Source: Kingella_B sp963529665 (GTDB taxonomy: Bacteria; Pseudomonadota; Gammaproteobacteria; Burkholderiales; Neisseriaceae). From it: a stretch of 64,000 bases of DNA. Below are positions 43,603-51,944 of the stretch, in pieces. The notes below the pieces were generated by a model that did not search any database, was not told the origin of the DNA, and saw only the letters and a list, made by a program, of their open reading frames with translations. The DNA lies in the NCBI GenBank assembly GCA_963529665.1, contig CAUSAG010000001.1, forward strand, positions 1-64,000, in the 5' to 3' direction. Made by a program: the position numbers and the translations under genes. Positions within the stretch are counted from its first letter, which is position 1; every line of letters starts with the position of its first letter.

Positions 43603-43639
43603 CGGCTACTTGGTTTTCAGGCTGCTTAACCTAACCCGT

Positions 43640-43716
43640 GTAGGATGGCAACTCGTTTGTCCACCATTGGCGGATAGCTTTAACATTTTGGTGGGCAAGT
43701 AAATTGCCCACCCTAC
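43640..43716. repeat. 77-bp GTGGGCAA element, copy 2
   Basis: It starts GTAGGATGGCAACTCGTTTG and ends GGGCAAGTAAATTGCCCACC then CTAC, with the same internal GGCGGATAGCTTTAACA as copy 1. Confidence 0.7.
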
Positions 43717-43819
43717 CCTTTTGCGTTTTCAGGCAGCCTGAAAGCCCATCCTTGCAAACCTTAACACTTCCCGCCTACAATCCCCCACATCCACAACCAC
43801 TCCAAAAGGAACACCCACC

Positions 43820-44920
43820 ATGCCCGTTTACAACTTCTCATCAGGCCCCGCCACCCTGCCCGAAAGCGTGCTGCGCACCGCCCAGCAAGAAATGCTGGAC
43901 TACAACGGCACAGGTTTATCCGTGATGACCATGTCGCACCGCTCCGATGCCTTTCTCAGCATCCTGCACCACGCCGAGCAAGACCTGCGCAGCCTGATGA
44001 ACATTCCCAGCCACTACAAAATCCTATTTTTGCAAGGCGGCGCATTGGCGCAGTTCACCCAAGTCGCCCTCAATCTCGCGCAGGGGCACAAGCGCGTGGA
44101 TGCCGTGATTACAGGCAACTGGTCGCGCATTGCCGCCGAGCAAATGGGCAAACTCTCGCCGCATTTGAATGTGCACATCGCCGCGCACGGTGGCGAACAA
44201 TTCAACTACACCAACCTGCCCGCGCCCGAAACGTGGGACATCAGCCGCGAATCCGCCTTTGTACATTATGTAATCAACGAAACCGCCAACGGCGTGCAAT
44301 ATCACCCCATCCCCAAGCTCGGCAGCGATGCACCACCTGTGGTGTGCGATTTTTCATCCGAAATCCTATCGCGCCCGATTGACGTATCCGACTTTGGCGT
44401 AATCTACGCAGGCGCACAAAAAAACATCGGCATGGCAGGCACAACCGTAGTCATCATCCGCGAAGATTTGCTGCAACGCTGCACCGATCGCATCCCCAAC
44501 GTGTGGAACTACCAAGTCCACCTAGACCGCAACGGCATGTATAACACCCCCTGCACCTACGCCATCTACATCGCAGGCTTAGTGTTCCGCTGGCTGCAAA
44601 CGCAAGGCGGCGTGGCAAAAATAGAAGCCATCAACGAACGCAAAGCCGCCCTGCTCTACCAAACCATAGACCAAAGCGGCGGCTTCTACCGCAACCCCAT
44701 CGCCCCCGCAGCCCGCTCGCGCATGAACGTGATTTTCAGCACAGGCAACCCAGCGCTAGACGCACGCTTCGTGCAAGAAGCCGCGCTAAACGGCATGCAA
44801 TCGCTCGCAGGCTACAAAACCCTAGGCGGCATGCGCGCCAGCATCTACAACGCCATGCCACTCGCAGGCGTGGAAACGCTGGTGGCATTTATGCGCGAAT
44901 TCCAGCGCAAGAATGGCTGA
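43820..44920 (+). CDS. serC: Phosphoserine aminotransferase SerC
   Basis: SerC makes phosphoserine from phosphohydroxypyruvate and glutamate, and also serves pyridoxine synthesis. The 366-residue PLP enzyme starts YNFSSGPATLPESVL, shows QGGALAQF near residue 73, the PLP lysine in YAGAQKNIGMAG near 195, and RSRMNVIF late in the chain. serB, the next serine-pathway step, is found only at the right edge of the window, so the pathway is not an operon. No DUS interrupts the gene. Confidence 0.97.
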   Translation: MPVYNFSSGPATLPESVLRTAQQEMLDYNGTGLSVMTMSHRSDAFLSILHHAEQDLRSLMNIPSHYKILFLQGGALAQFTQVALNLAQGHKRVDAVITGNWSRIAAEQMGKLSPHLNVHIAAHGGEQFNYTNLPAPETWDISRESAFVHYVINETANGVQYHPIPKLGSDAPPVVCDFSSEILSRPIDVSDFGVIYAGAQKNIGMAGTTVVIIREDLLQRCTDRIPNVWNYQVHLDRNGMYNTPCTYAIYIAGLVFRWLQTQGGVAKIEAINERKAALLYQTIDQSGGFYRNPIAPAARSRMNVIFSTGNPALDARFVQEAALNGMQSLAGYKTLGGMRASIYNAMPLAGVETLVAFMREFQRKNG

Positions 44921-44942
44921 TACGGTTTTCAGGCTGCCCCAA

Positions 44943-44967
44943 GGAGCGGCGACGGCTCGTCGCCAAC
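44943..44967 (+). repeat. GGAGCG-family palindromic arm (solo)
   Basis: GGAGCGGCGACGGCTCGTCG then CCAA; the inner GGCGACG-GCT-CGTCGCC is a perfect hairpin. It is identical to the arm at 54071. Confidence 0.65.
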
Positions 44968-45003
44968 CAATCACGCATTAAACGACATCACGCTTGCAAC
45001 AAA

Positions 45004-45046
45004 TAGGCAGCCTGAAAAATCATCCCCTCATTTTCAGGCTGCCTAT
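45004..45046. terminator. Inverted DUS pair after serC
   Basis: AATAGGCAGCCTGAAAA and TTTTCAGGCTGCCTATT make a 17-bp stem with a short loop, the longest of this kind in the area. It is about 85 bp after serC. Confidence 0.55.
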
Positions 45047-45246
45047 TATTATGTTTACAAACATAAGATAAAACACACGATTAACCAACATCAAAAGCAG
45101 CCTGAAAAAACCAACCGTTTGCATAACCAACCAAACGGCTTTACAAGAAAGATTAGTTTTCAGGCTGCCAACCATGCCCACTAAAACCAAGCACATAATC
45201 GCCCCCCCCACAGCAGCCACCCCCAAAACCACACCCCACAAATAAT

Positions 45247-45254
45247 GCTATAAT
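45247..45254 (+). promoter_or_regulatory. Extended -10 promoter of ybaB
   Basis: TGCTATAAT carries the TGn extension and a perfect TATAAT. No good -35 is seen 17 bp upstream. It lies about 90 bp before the ybaB start, with two inverted DUS in the leader. Confidence 0.45.
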
Positions 45255-45346
45255 CCCGCCCATTTCAGGCAGCCTGAAAATTGCCTCTAACTTCATTTTC
45301 AGGCTGCCTAATCCTTTTCAACCACACCATCCAACAGGAGCACCCA

Positions 45347-45682
45347 ATGTTTGGCAAAGCAGGACTCGGCGGCTTGATGCAACAAGCCCAAAAAATGCAA
45401 GAAAATATGAAAAAAGCGCAAGCAGAACTCGCACAAACCGAAGTGGAAGGGCAAGCAGGCACCGGCTTGGTTAAAGTAACCGCCACTTGCAGCCACGTTG
45501 TCCGCAAAATCAGCATCAGCCCCGATCTCATCGCCGAAGCCGCAGACGACCCCGAAATGCTGGAAGACCTCATCCTCGCTGCCATCAGCGATGCACACGA
45601 AAAAGGCGAAGCCGCCACCTCAGCCAAAATGTCGCAATTCACCCAAGGTTTACCCGCAGGCATGGGCGATTTCTTCAAATAA
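45347..45682 (+). CDS. ybaB: YbaB/EbfC nucleoid-associated protein
   Basis: YbaB/EbfC is a small dimeric DNA-binding protein. The ATG at 45347 follows CAGGAGCACCCA and opens MFGKAGLGGLMQQAQKMQ; an upstream frame translates DUS. The 111-residue protein shows the family's N-terminal helix, VEGQAGTGLVKVTATC strands, and C-terminal TSAKMSQFTQGLPAGMGDFF. The classic neighbours dnaX and recR are not adjacent here. It is followed by purE 128 bp on. Confidence 0.93.
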   Translation: MFGKAGLGGLMQQAQKMQENMKKAQAELAQTEVEGQAGTGLVKVTATCSHVVRKISISPDLIAEAADDPEMLEDLILAAISDAHEKGEAATSAKMSQFTQGLPAGMGDFFK

Positions 45683-45810
45683 ATCCCTCCATCCCAAGCG
45701 GCTGCCCCACGCAACGGGCAGTCGCATCCACGCAAACGGCAGCCTCTGCACATCAGCGCATTTCACCCCTATTTGCACCCCAAAGGCAGCCTGAAAAAGG
45801 ACACCCAAGC

Positions 45811-46305
45811 ATGGCAAAAATAGGCATCATCATGGGCAGCAACAGCGATTGGCACATCATGGAACACGCCGCCAAAATGCTGCAACAATTCGGCGTGGAC
45901 TACGAAGCCCAAGTCGTCTCCGCCCACCGCACACCCGATTTAATGTTTGACTACGCCAAAACCGCCCGCGAGCGCGGCTTGCAAGCCATCATCGCAGGCG
46001 CAGGCGGCGCGGCGCATCTACCGGGTATGGTAGCCGCGCAAACCACGCTGCCCGTGCTCGGCGTGCCCGTGCCCAGCAAATATTTGCGCGGCGAAGATTC
46101 GCTGCTGTCTATCGTGCAAATGCCCAAAGGCGTGCCTGTTGCCACCTTTGCCATCGGCGAAGCAGGCGCAGCCAACGCCGCCTTGTTTGCCGTATCATTG
46201 TTGGCAAATCCGGATAACCAGTTGGCGCAAAAGCTGGCGGATTTTCGCGCGCAGCAAACGCAAAGCGTGCTGGCAATGAGCTTGCCTCCTGTTGGCGCAG
46301 ATTAG
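45811..46305 (+). CDS. purE: N5-carboxyaminoimidazole ribonucleotide mutase PurE
   Basis: PurE converts N5-CAIR to CAIR in purine synthesis. The 164-residue protein has MGSNSDWHIM near residue 8, the catalytic SAHRTPDLMF with His at about 43, GAGGAAHLPGM near 71, and GVPVPSKYLRGEDSLLSI. Length is normal for class I PurE. The long frame starting at 45487 overlaps ybaB and is not the gene; the ATG at 45811 directly follows a DUS and a purine-rich AAAAAGGA. purK is not in the window. Confidence 0.95.
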   Translation: MAKIGIIMGSNSDWHIMEHAAKMLQQFGVDYEAQVVSAHRTPDLMFDYAKTARERGLQAIIAGAGGAAHLPGMVAAQTTLPVLGVPVPSKYLRGEDSLLSIVQMPKGVPVATFAIGEAGAANAALFAVSLLANPDNQLAQKLADFRAQQTQSVLAMSLPPVGAD

Positions 46306-46401
46306 TGCCGAATAAACAAAGGCAGCCTGAAAATGAGCGCGAAGCCAAAACCGCAGCGCGCCCCATCAGCATCCCAACCCCATTCCTACAAGGAGCAAGA
46401 C

Positions 46402-47082
46402 ATGACCGAAGCAGAATACCGCGCCCAATTTGATGAAGACGAAGCCGTCGGCTGGAACGCCATAGATGTCGCACTAGAAGTCCTGTATCCTAACCAAGAA
46501 CCGCGCCACTACGGCAGCATCATCAAATATATGATAGGCGGCGAAGACCCCATAGACGGCACCAGCATCTACGACTGCGAAGAACAAACATTCCACCGCC
46601 ATCTGGTTTCCTACGGCATGAGCGAATTGTATTTTGACCCCGAAAGCGCCGAAGCCGATTTCAGCAAATGGGGCTTTGAATTCATCTGCCGCATCGTGCC
46701 CGTTGCCGAAGATGAAGACTACAACGGCGCCAAACACGAACCGATGTGGGTGATTGATGTGATGAACAATCTTGCTCGCTATGTGTTTGAAAGCGGCAAA
46801 TGGTTTGAACCCTATCACTTTATCCCAGCCAACAGCCCCGTGCGCCTTGATACCGACACCGCCATCGTCGGCATCGCCTTTGCGCCCGATCCCAAGCTGC
46901 CCGAAATAGACACGCCCAACGGCAAAGTGCAATTTCTGCAAATGGTGGGGCTTACCCAAGCCGAATTAGACTGGCTGTGGCAAGAACCCAAAACCTACCG
47001 TTGCAAAGAGTTAATTGACAAAATGCGCGAAGATAATCCCTTGCTGATTATGGATTTAACCCGCAGCAAAAGCTATGTTTAA
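46402..47082 (+). CDS. Suppressor-of-fused (SUFU) domain protein
   Basis: This 226-residue cytosolic protein fits the bacterial SUFU domain: GWNAIDVALEVLYPNQEPRHYG near residue 13, the HLVSYGMSELYF motif, KWGFEFICRIVP, and an IVGIAFAPDPKLPEIDTPNG segment followed by FLQMVGLTQAELDWL. The domain occurs in many bacteria, sometimes as an immunity protein in polymorphic toxin systems, but no toxin is next to it here. The chosen start follows AAGGAGCAAGAC. It sits between purE and hemH, each with its own leader. Confidence 0.85.
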   Translation: MTEAEYRAQFDEDEAVGWNAIDVALEVLYPNQEPRHYGSIIKYMIGGEDPIDGTSIYDCEEQTFHRHLVSYGMSELYFDPESAEADFSKWGFEFICRIVPVAEDEDYNGAKHEPMWVIDVMNNLARYVFESGKWFEPYHFIPANSPVRLDTDTAIVGIAFAPDPKLPEIDTPNGKVQFLQMVGLTQAELDWLWQEPKTYRCKELIDKMREDNPLLIMDLTRSKSYV

Positions 47083-47218
47083 CCCGCGCCGTAGCAACGG
47101 CTAAGGCAGCCTGAAAGCGCATTTGCGCGCTTTTGCGAAGCTAAAATCCGTTTAACCGTTTGCGCGAAAATCCAACCTATTCCCCTATCAACAACACCGC
47201 CCTGCGCGGTTGCAAACC

Positions 47219-48238
47219 ATGAATTTCCATCCTGAATTCTCCATTCCCCTTGCCGAGCAAAACCAAGTCGGCGTTTTACTCGTTAATCTTGGCACGCCTG
47301 AAGCGCCCACGCCCGAAGCCGTTCGCCCCTTTTTGCGCGATTTTTTATCCGACCCGCGCGTGATAGAGCTTTCCCCTTGGCTGTGGCAGCCGCTGCTGCG
47401 CGGCATCATCCTGCCGTTTCGCAGCCGCCATGCCGCCCGCTTATACGAAAAAATCTGGCTCAAAGAAGGCTCGCCGCTCAAAGTGTTCACCCACCGCCAG
47501 CTGGAAGGCCTGCGCGAAAGGCTGCCTGAAAACATCCATTGCGCCTACGCCATGAGCTACGGCAAACCCAGCATCCACGAAGCCATGAGCACGCTCAAAA
47601 GCAAAGGCGTGGGGCGGGTGATTGTGTTGCCGCTATATCCGCAATACGCAGGCAGCAGCACTGGCGCCGCGCTGGATAAAGTGTTAGACGAATTGGAACA
47701 CGAGCGCAACCAAATGTCGGCGCGCACCATCGCCCGCTTTTATTACCACGCAGGCTACATCCGCGCCCTTGCCCAACAAATCACCGCCTATCGCAAACAA
47801 TACGGCGCAGGCGAAAAACTGATGTTTAGCTTCCACAGCATCCCGCAAAAACACAGCGATTTGGGCGACCCCTATGCGCAAGAATGCCGCGAAACCGCCC
47901 GCCTTGTTGCGCTGGAATTAGGCTTAAGCGAGCAAGACTACATTGTTTCCTTCCAAAGCCGTTTTGGCGGCGGCAAATGGCTAGAACCCAGCACGCAAAC
48001 CCTGTTTAAAGAATTGCCACGTAAACACAAAATCACCAAGCTAGATGTTATCTGCCCTGGTTTTGTGAGCGATTGCTTGGAAACCATGGAAGAAATCGCC
48101 ATCCGTGGGCGCGAGCAATTCCACGCCGCAGGCGGCACGCAATTCCAATACATCCCCTGCTTAAACGACAACCCCGCATGGCTAGACGCATTAAGCGATA
48201 TTGTGAAAGAAAGCGGTGCAGGCTGGATTAAAGCGTAA
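47219..48238 (+). CDS. hemH: Ferrochelatase HemH
   Basis: HemH inserts ferrous iron into protoporphyrin IX, the last step in haem synthesis. The 339-residue protein has VLLVNLGTPEAPTPEAV near the start, PLYPQYAGSSTGAAL near 140, the catalytic His in FSFHSIPQKH near 204, and FQSRFGGGKWLEPST near 245. The start MNFHPEFSIP at 47219 is preferred to a TTG three codons earlier. A DUS is read in frame (ERLPEN). It links to hemN elsewhere in the window by pathway, not by operon. Confidence 0.96.
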   Translation: MNFHPEFSIPLAEQNQVGVLLVNLGTPEAPTPEAVRPFLRDFLSDPRVIELSPWLWQPLLRGIILPFRSRHAARLYEKIWLKEGSPLKVFTHRQLEGLRERLPENIHCAYAMSYGKPSIHEAMSTLKSKGVGRVIVLPLYPQYAGSSTGAALDKVLDELEHERNQMSARTIARFYYHAGYIRALAQQITAYRKQYGAGEKLMFSFHSIPQKHSDLGDPYAQECRETARLVALELGLSEQDYIVSFQSRFGGGKWLEPSTQTLFKELPRKHKITKLDVICPGFVSDCLETMEEIAIRGREQFHAAGGTQFQYIPCLNDNPAWLDALSDIVKESGAGWIKA

Positions 48239-48244
48239 TCTCCA

Positions 48245-48280
48245 TTTTCAGGCTGCCTGAACGCGATAGGCAGCCTGAAA
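48245..48280. terminator. Inverted DUS pair after hemH
   Basis: TTTTCAGGCTGCCT and AGGCAGCCTGAAAA form a stem with an eight-base loop within 10 bp of the hemH stop. Confidence 0.55.
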
Positions 48281-48323
48281 ACGTAACCATGCTGCCCATT
48301 CATTGCAACCCAGCGAATTCATC

Positions 48324-49108
48324 ATGAAAAAACCATTGCTTGCCCTTGCGCTATGCGCCAGTTTAACCACCGCCCAAGCCGCCGAGCCATTTGTTGGGCA
48401 CTACCACAGCGGCGGTGTGGATTGGGCGCAAAATCTTATGCTGATGGACAACAATCGCTTTTGCTTCGCGCTCATCGCAGGTAGTTTAGACCTGATAACA
48501 GGAGGCACATGGCAAGCCAGCAAACAAGGCAACATCAGCACCATAGAGCTTACAGAAACGCGTCTCAAACTGCCCGATTTGTTGCTGGCAGCCACCAGTA
48601 GTGGTGGACAAGCCAAAATCGGCAAAAAACGCGCCATGATGTTCTCAGCTTATGAACTGGATTCTGTTTTGTCAGCTCATCAAATCCGCTACGCATTCAG
48701 CCACAGCGACACGCCCCCCCCCAAGCCAAGAATTACGCCCCATTGCCCGATACCGACAAAATGGCATCCTATGTTGTCGTTCCAGACAACGCCCAATATG
48801 TTTTTATCCGCACCGATTCCGATAGTCCTGTTTATCGTTTTCACATGGGCAAAAACCGAAATGTCGCGCTGATGCCCAATTCCCAAGCGCGCCACGACCC
48901 TTTTAATCTCACTCTTGTTTACAACCATCAAACCCATTTTTTAGGCAATACGCGTTCCCCAACAGAATGGGGGCAGCCTGAAAAAGTTTCGTCAGAAACG
49001 CAAGAGCAAGCATGGCAACAATGCCAGCCCAAAGCAATTGAAACCGTGCGCCAAGTAACCAGCAGCGAGCCTACTCTTGAGGAACCCAACATCCTCCCAG
49101 CACACTGA
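48324..49108 (+). pseudogene. Secreted protein split by a C9 tract (phase-off or frameshifted)
   Basis: The gene starts with a clean signal peptide (MKKPLLALALCASLTTAQA, residues 1-19). The first frame encodes about 130 residues up to a run of nine Cs at 48714-48722 and then goes on in the wrong frame to 48872. The correct continuation is in another frame and reads KNYAPLPDTDKMASYVVV through a C-terminal half to the stop at 49108. Adding one C or removing two would join the halves into one protein of about 261 residues. Both halves read as one plausible periplasmic protein. Poly-C tracts of this length vary in Neisseriaceae, so phase variation is likely; an assembly error is the alternative. 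Family not recognised. Confidence 0.7.
48714..48722 (+). repeat. Poly-C tract (9 C) inside coding sequence
   Basis: Nine consecutive Cs encode the Pro run at the break between the two frames of the secreted protein. With 7 or 10 Cs the frames join; with 9 they do not. Confidence 0.8.
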
Positions 49109-49222
49109 TTTTCAGGCTGCTTCTTGAAAACGCATCGCCATACCGCCATGCTGGGAGACAGCCTGAAAACGAGCAAAGCGAGTTTCAGCAAAACCAAAAC
49201 CCTTTAACCCCAAGGATGCCCC

Positions 49223-49561
49223 ATGAAAAAAATTGAAGCCATCATCAAACCCTTTAAGCTCGACGACGTGCGCGAAGCCCTCACCGAAATCGGCATCACC
49301 GGTATGACCGTAACCGAAGTCAAAGGCTTCGGGCGGCAAAAAGGGCACACCGAAATCTATCGCGGCGCGGAATACGCCGTTGATTTTCTGCCCAAAGTGA
49401 AGCTGGAACTGATATTGCCCGAAAAAATGGTGGAACGCGCGATAGAAACCATCGTAGAAACCGCCCGCTCGGGCAAAATTGGCGATGGCAAAATTTTCGT
49501 TTACCCCGTGGAGCAGGTTATCCGCATCCGCACGGGCGAAACCGACTACGCCGCGATTTAG
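49223..49561 (+). CDS. glnB: Nitrogen regulatory protein P-II
   Basis: PII senses 2-oxoglutarate, ATP/ADP and glutamine and controls GlnE, NtrB or ammonium channels. The 112-residue protein is canonical: MKKIEAIIKPFKLDDVREAL, the T-loop with the uridylylation site Tyr51 in GAEYAVDF, and the C-terminal IGDGKIFVYPVEQVIRIRTGE. No amtB is adjacent, which suggests GlnB and not GlnK, though the sequence alone does not settle it. The ATG follows a CAAGGATGCCCC ribosome region. A repeat of GAGCAAAGCGAG type lies just upstream (49160-49200). Confidence 0.94.
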   Translation: MKKIEAIIKPFKLDDVREALTEIGITGMTVTEVKGFGRQKGHTEIYRGAEYAVDFLPKVKLELILPEKMVERAIETIVETARSGKIGDGKIFVYPVEQVIRIRTGETDYAAI

Positions 49562-49619
49562 GCAGCCTGAAACGCAATTTCAGCCAAGTAAAAACGTATT
49601 CCAGCCATTTCACCCGCCC

Positions 49620-50111
49620 ATGACCCTGCTACTCATCACCCTCGCCATCATTCTGCTTGCCCTCGGCGCAATCGGCACCATTTACCCCGCCATCCCCAGC
49701 CTGCCGCTGATGTTTGCAGGCGCGTGGCTGATGGGCTACGCGCAGGACTACGAAGTCATCGGCACAACTACTTTGCTGGTGTTGTTTATCGTCTCCGCCT
49801 TTGGCTTGGTGATGGATTTTGTGGCGGGCATGCTCGGCGCAAAATACACGGGCGCGAGCAAAGAAGCGCTGTGGGGCGCGTTTATCGGCGGCATTGCCGG
49901 CGCGTTTTTCGTGCCCGCAGGTTTGATTTTGGGGCCGCTGCTGGGCGCAGCCATCGGCGAATTTGCCGACAAGCGCAACCTGTGGCTGGCGGGCAAAGTG
50001 GGCATCGGCGCGTTGCTCGGCTTTATTGTCGGCACGGTGGCCAAAGTGGGCGCGGCACTCGGCATCGTGTTGATTATCTTAGCGCAATATATTGTGTACT
50101 GGCTCGCTTAG
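49620..50111 (+). CDS. DUF456 membrane protein
   Basis: This 163-residue inner-membrane protein has five to six hydrophobic segments and the DUF456 pattern: LGAIGTIYPAIPSLPLMFAG, DFVAGMLGAKYTGASKEALW, a Gly-rich GAFIGGIAGAFFVPAG, ILGPLLGAAIGEF and the final helix. Its function is unknown. The preferred start at 49620 (MTLLLITL) gives the standard length, although the frame is open upstream. It follows glnB by 58 bp with a DUS between. Confidence 0.85.
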   Translation: MTLLLITLAIILLALGAIGTIYPAIPSLPLMFAGAWLMGYAQDYEVIGTTTLLVLFIVSAFGLVMDFVAGMLGAKYTGASKEALWGAFIGGIAGAFFVPAGLILGPLLGAAIGEFADKRNLWLAGKVGIGALLGFIVGTVAKVGAALGIVLIILAQYIVYWLA

Positions 50112-50144
50112 GCAGCCTGAAACCTTATTTTTATCGTTAAAGCT

Positions 50145-50399
50145 ATGCCCACCTACCGCCTCTCCATCAATGATTTGCTCCGCACCTATGCCGATTTAGA
50201 CCAAGCCGCCGAAGAAATCGCCTATTTCGCGCAAGCCCACAGGCAGCCTGAACCCGCATTTGATTTAGATACGCAGCACAGCAACCCGTGGTATCACGCG
50301 CTTGTGGTGCAGTTTCCCGCACTGGATGCAGCGCAGCAACGGCTGTGGCAGCAATACCTTGCCGAGCGCGATATTGAGATTTTCGCCCCAGCAAAATAG
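50145..50399 (+). CDS. Small hypothetical protein
   Basis: This 84-residue acidic soluble protein has a helical look (SINDLLRTYADLDQAAEEI, AAQQRLWQQYLAERD). I recognise no family. It follows the DUF456 gene by 33 bp with a DUS in the gap and may be co-transcribed. An in-frame DUS (RQPEP) lies mid-gene. Codon use is like its neighbours, which supports expression. Confidence 0.55.
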   Translation: MPTYRLSINDLLRTYADLDQAAEEIAYFAQAHRQPEPAFDLDTQHSNPWYHALVVQFPALDAAQQRLWQQYLAERDIEIFAPAK

Positions 50400-50440
50400 T
50401 TTTCAGGCTGCCTCAAACAGCCCTGCCGCCCCAGCCGTTT

Positions 50441-50468
50441 GCATGGCGTTGCGCCGCCATACCCACGC
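50441..50468. repeat. CATGGCG palindromic repeat, copy 3
   Basis: ATGGCGTTGCGCCGCCAT and ACCCACGCC match copy 1 at 6737 nearly exactly. It lies between DUS copies at 50400 and 50503. Confidence 0.6.
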
Positions 50469-50636
50469 CGTGTAGCCCCACCGTCCGCAGTTTAAATTCC
50501 CCTTTCAGGCTGCCTCACCGCTGCCAAAGCAAGCAGAGTGTGTAAACGTGTTCACGTACCATTAACCATTCCCAGCCCCGCCGCCTAAGGCAGCCTGAAA
50601 ACGCAAACAACGAAACCTCTCCCCACCCAATACACC

Positions 50637-51035
50637 ATGACCACCCTCCACACCCTAGCCCAACGCCACATTCCCCAAATCACCCACCTCCCCGACGACA
50701 CCGACGAAACTCTAGAAGCCGAATGCACCCTGTGGGCAGCCGACAGCACCCTGCTGATTGACAGCGACACCACCCCCAGCATCGCCGCGCTAGAAGCTGT
50801 CTCCACCCAACTCACATGGCTAGACCAACACCAAAGCGACATCCTGCAACTTATCGCCGCAAACAGCCGCCTCGCTGCCCCCAGCCAGCCCCAAATCGCC
50901 TACGCCGCCTTTTGGTTGGAAGACGACACCAGCTTTTGCGATTTCGCCGTCTGCGCCGCCAACTGGGGCGAGCAGCTTGCCGAATGCGCCCTAGAAAACG
51001 GCGCATTAACATTCAACCAAATCAGCACCCCATAA
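50637..51035 (+). CDS. Hypothetical acidic protein
   Basis: This 132-residue protein is strongly acidic (about a fifth Asp and Glu in the first 60 residues) with no signal or membrane segment. Recognisable stretches are THLPDDTDETLEAECTLW, AAFWLEDDTSFCDFAVCAAN and a C-terminal LAECALENGALTF. No family is recognised. The ORF is free of DUS, and the leader has no strong ribosome site. A DUS precedes it at 50589 and another follows at 51044. Confidence 0.55.
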   Translation: MTTLHTLAQRHIPQITHLPDDTDETLEAECTLWAADSTLLIDSDTTPSIAALEAVSTQLTWLDQHQSDILQLIAANSRLAAPSQPQIAYAAFWLEDDTSFCDFAVCAANWGEQLAECALENGALTFNQISTP

Positions 51036-51084
51036 CACCCAAAGGCAGCCTGAAACCCATTAACCACACACAAAGGAAACCATC

Positions 51085-51942
51085 ATGCAAACAACCCAAC
51101 TCCCCTTTTTCGCCGTTATCCGCGCCACAGGCAGCGATGCCGCCGATTTTCTGCACAACCAATTCTCCAACGACATCAAACAACTGCAAGCCAACCAAGC
51201 CTGCTACGCCACCTACAACACGCCCAAAGGGCGCGTGATTGCCAACCTGATTGCGCAAAACACAGGCAACGAAATCCTGCTCGCGCTTGCCGCCGATTTG
51301 GCGGAAGCCGTGGTGAAGCGGCTCAAAATGTATGTGCTGCGCGCCAAAGTGCAATTGGAAATCCTGCCCGATTGGGGCGTGGCAGGCAGCCTGAAAACCG
51401 ATGCCCAACCGCAACGCCCCGGCGAGCCGCAACTGGCGTTTGCCGTAAACGAACAAGGCGAAATTCAACTGCCACACACAGGCAGCCTGAAAATCGCCCC
51501 ACGCGATGAACTGCCCGCCTACGATACCACCGCCGAAGCCGCATGGCAGCAACACGAAATCCAAAGCGGCTACCCGTGGATTTGCGCCGCCACCAGCGAA
51601 AGCTGCGTTGCCCAAATGCTGAACCAACACACCATCGGCGGCGTGCATTTCCGCAAAGGCTGCTACCCAGGGCAAGAAGTCATCGCGCGCGCCCAATATC
51701 GCGGGCAAGTGAAACGCGGGCTTGCCATTGCCACCAGCTCCGCCGCCCAAAGCGCAGGCGCAATGGTGCAAGACGAGGCAGGCGCAGAAGCAGGCATTGT
51801 GCTCAACACATCAGGCAGCCTGAATTTGCTGGTTATCAAACACAGCGCAGCGCACAGCCCCCTGCGCGATGCCGCAGGCAACGCCTTTGCCGTGCAACAT
51901 CTGTTCTTTGCCGCTGAAAATTCCAGCGAAGACAAGGAGTAA
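51085..51942 (+). CDS. ygfZ: Folate-binding Fe-S assembly protein YgfZ
   Basis: YgfZ is a tetrahydrofolate-binding protein related to GcvT that helps assemble or repair iron-sulfur enzymes. The 285-residue protein shows FLHNQFSNDIKQL near residue 22, YATYNTPKGRVIANL, and the hallmark KGCYPGQEVIAR near residue 191 (family motif K-G-C-Y-x-G-Q-E). Two in-frame DUS (GSLK) lie in the variable middle region and one near the end. It is followed 2 bp on by the DUF4442 gene, so the two are surely one transcript. Confidence 0.94.
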   Translation: MQTTQLPFFAVIRATGSDAADFLHNQFSNDIKQLQANQACYATYNTPKGRVIANLIAQNTGNEILLALAADLAEAVVKRLKMYVLRAKVQLEILPDWGVAGSLKTDAQPQRPGEPQLAFAVNEQGEIQLPHTGSLKIAPRDELPAYDTTAEAAWQQHEIQSGYPWICAATSESCVAQMLNQHTIGGVHFRKGCYPGQEVIARAQYRGQVKRGLAIATSSAAQSAGAMVQDEAGAEAGIVLNTSGSLNLLVIKHSAAHSPLRDAAGNAFAVQHLFFAAENSSEDKE

Positions 51943-51944
51943 CC

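Larger units (their letters stand above)
43251..43819. other. Repeat mosaic between tatD-family gene and serC
   Basis: This 569-bp gap is made almost wholly of repeats in order: a 75-bp palindromic unit (43273-43350), a GTGGGCAA element (43384-43460), a GGAGCG element (43511-43602), a second GTGGGCAA element (43640-43716), each separated by DUS. No gene is supported; open frames translate the repeats. The last 90 bp before serC carry its leader and an AAAAGGAA ribosome site. Confidence 0.7.
44921..45346. other. Gap with DUS pairs and ybaB promoter
   Basis: This 426-bp gap contains a solo GGAGCG arm (44943-44967), an inverted DUS pair (45004-45046), further DUS, a run of eight Cs (45202-45209), and an extended -10 promoter for ybaB (45247-45254). 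The minus-strand frame at 45020-45241 would give a hydrophobic 73-residue peptide that starts in no clear leader and ends in DUS-coded GSLK; it is not called. Confidence 0.55.

Noticed and set aside
45020..45241. Minus-strand 73-residue hydrophobic ORF with a G8 tract
   Set aside because: Much of the sequence is DUS translated (GSLK twice, GFFRLL), there is no ribosome site, and the end lies in an inverted DUS pair. The homopolymer could be noise.
45487..45810. 5' extension of the purE frame that overlaps ybaB
   Set aside because: The overlap is out of frame with a well-supported gene, and PurE homology begins at 45811.
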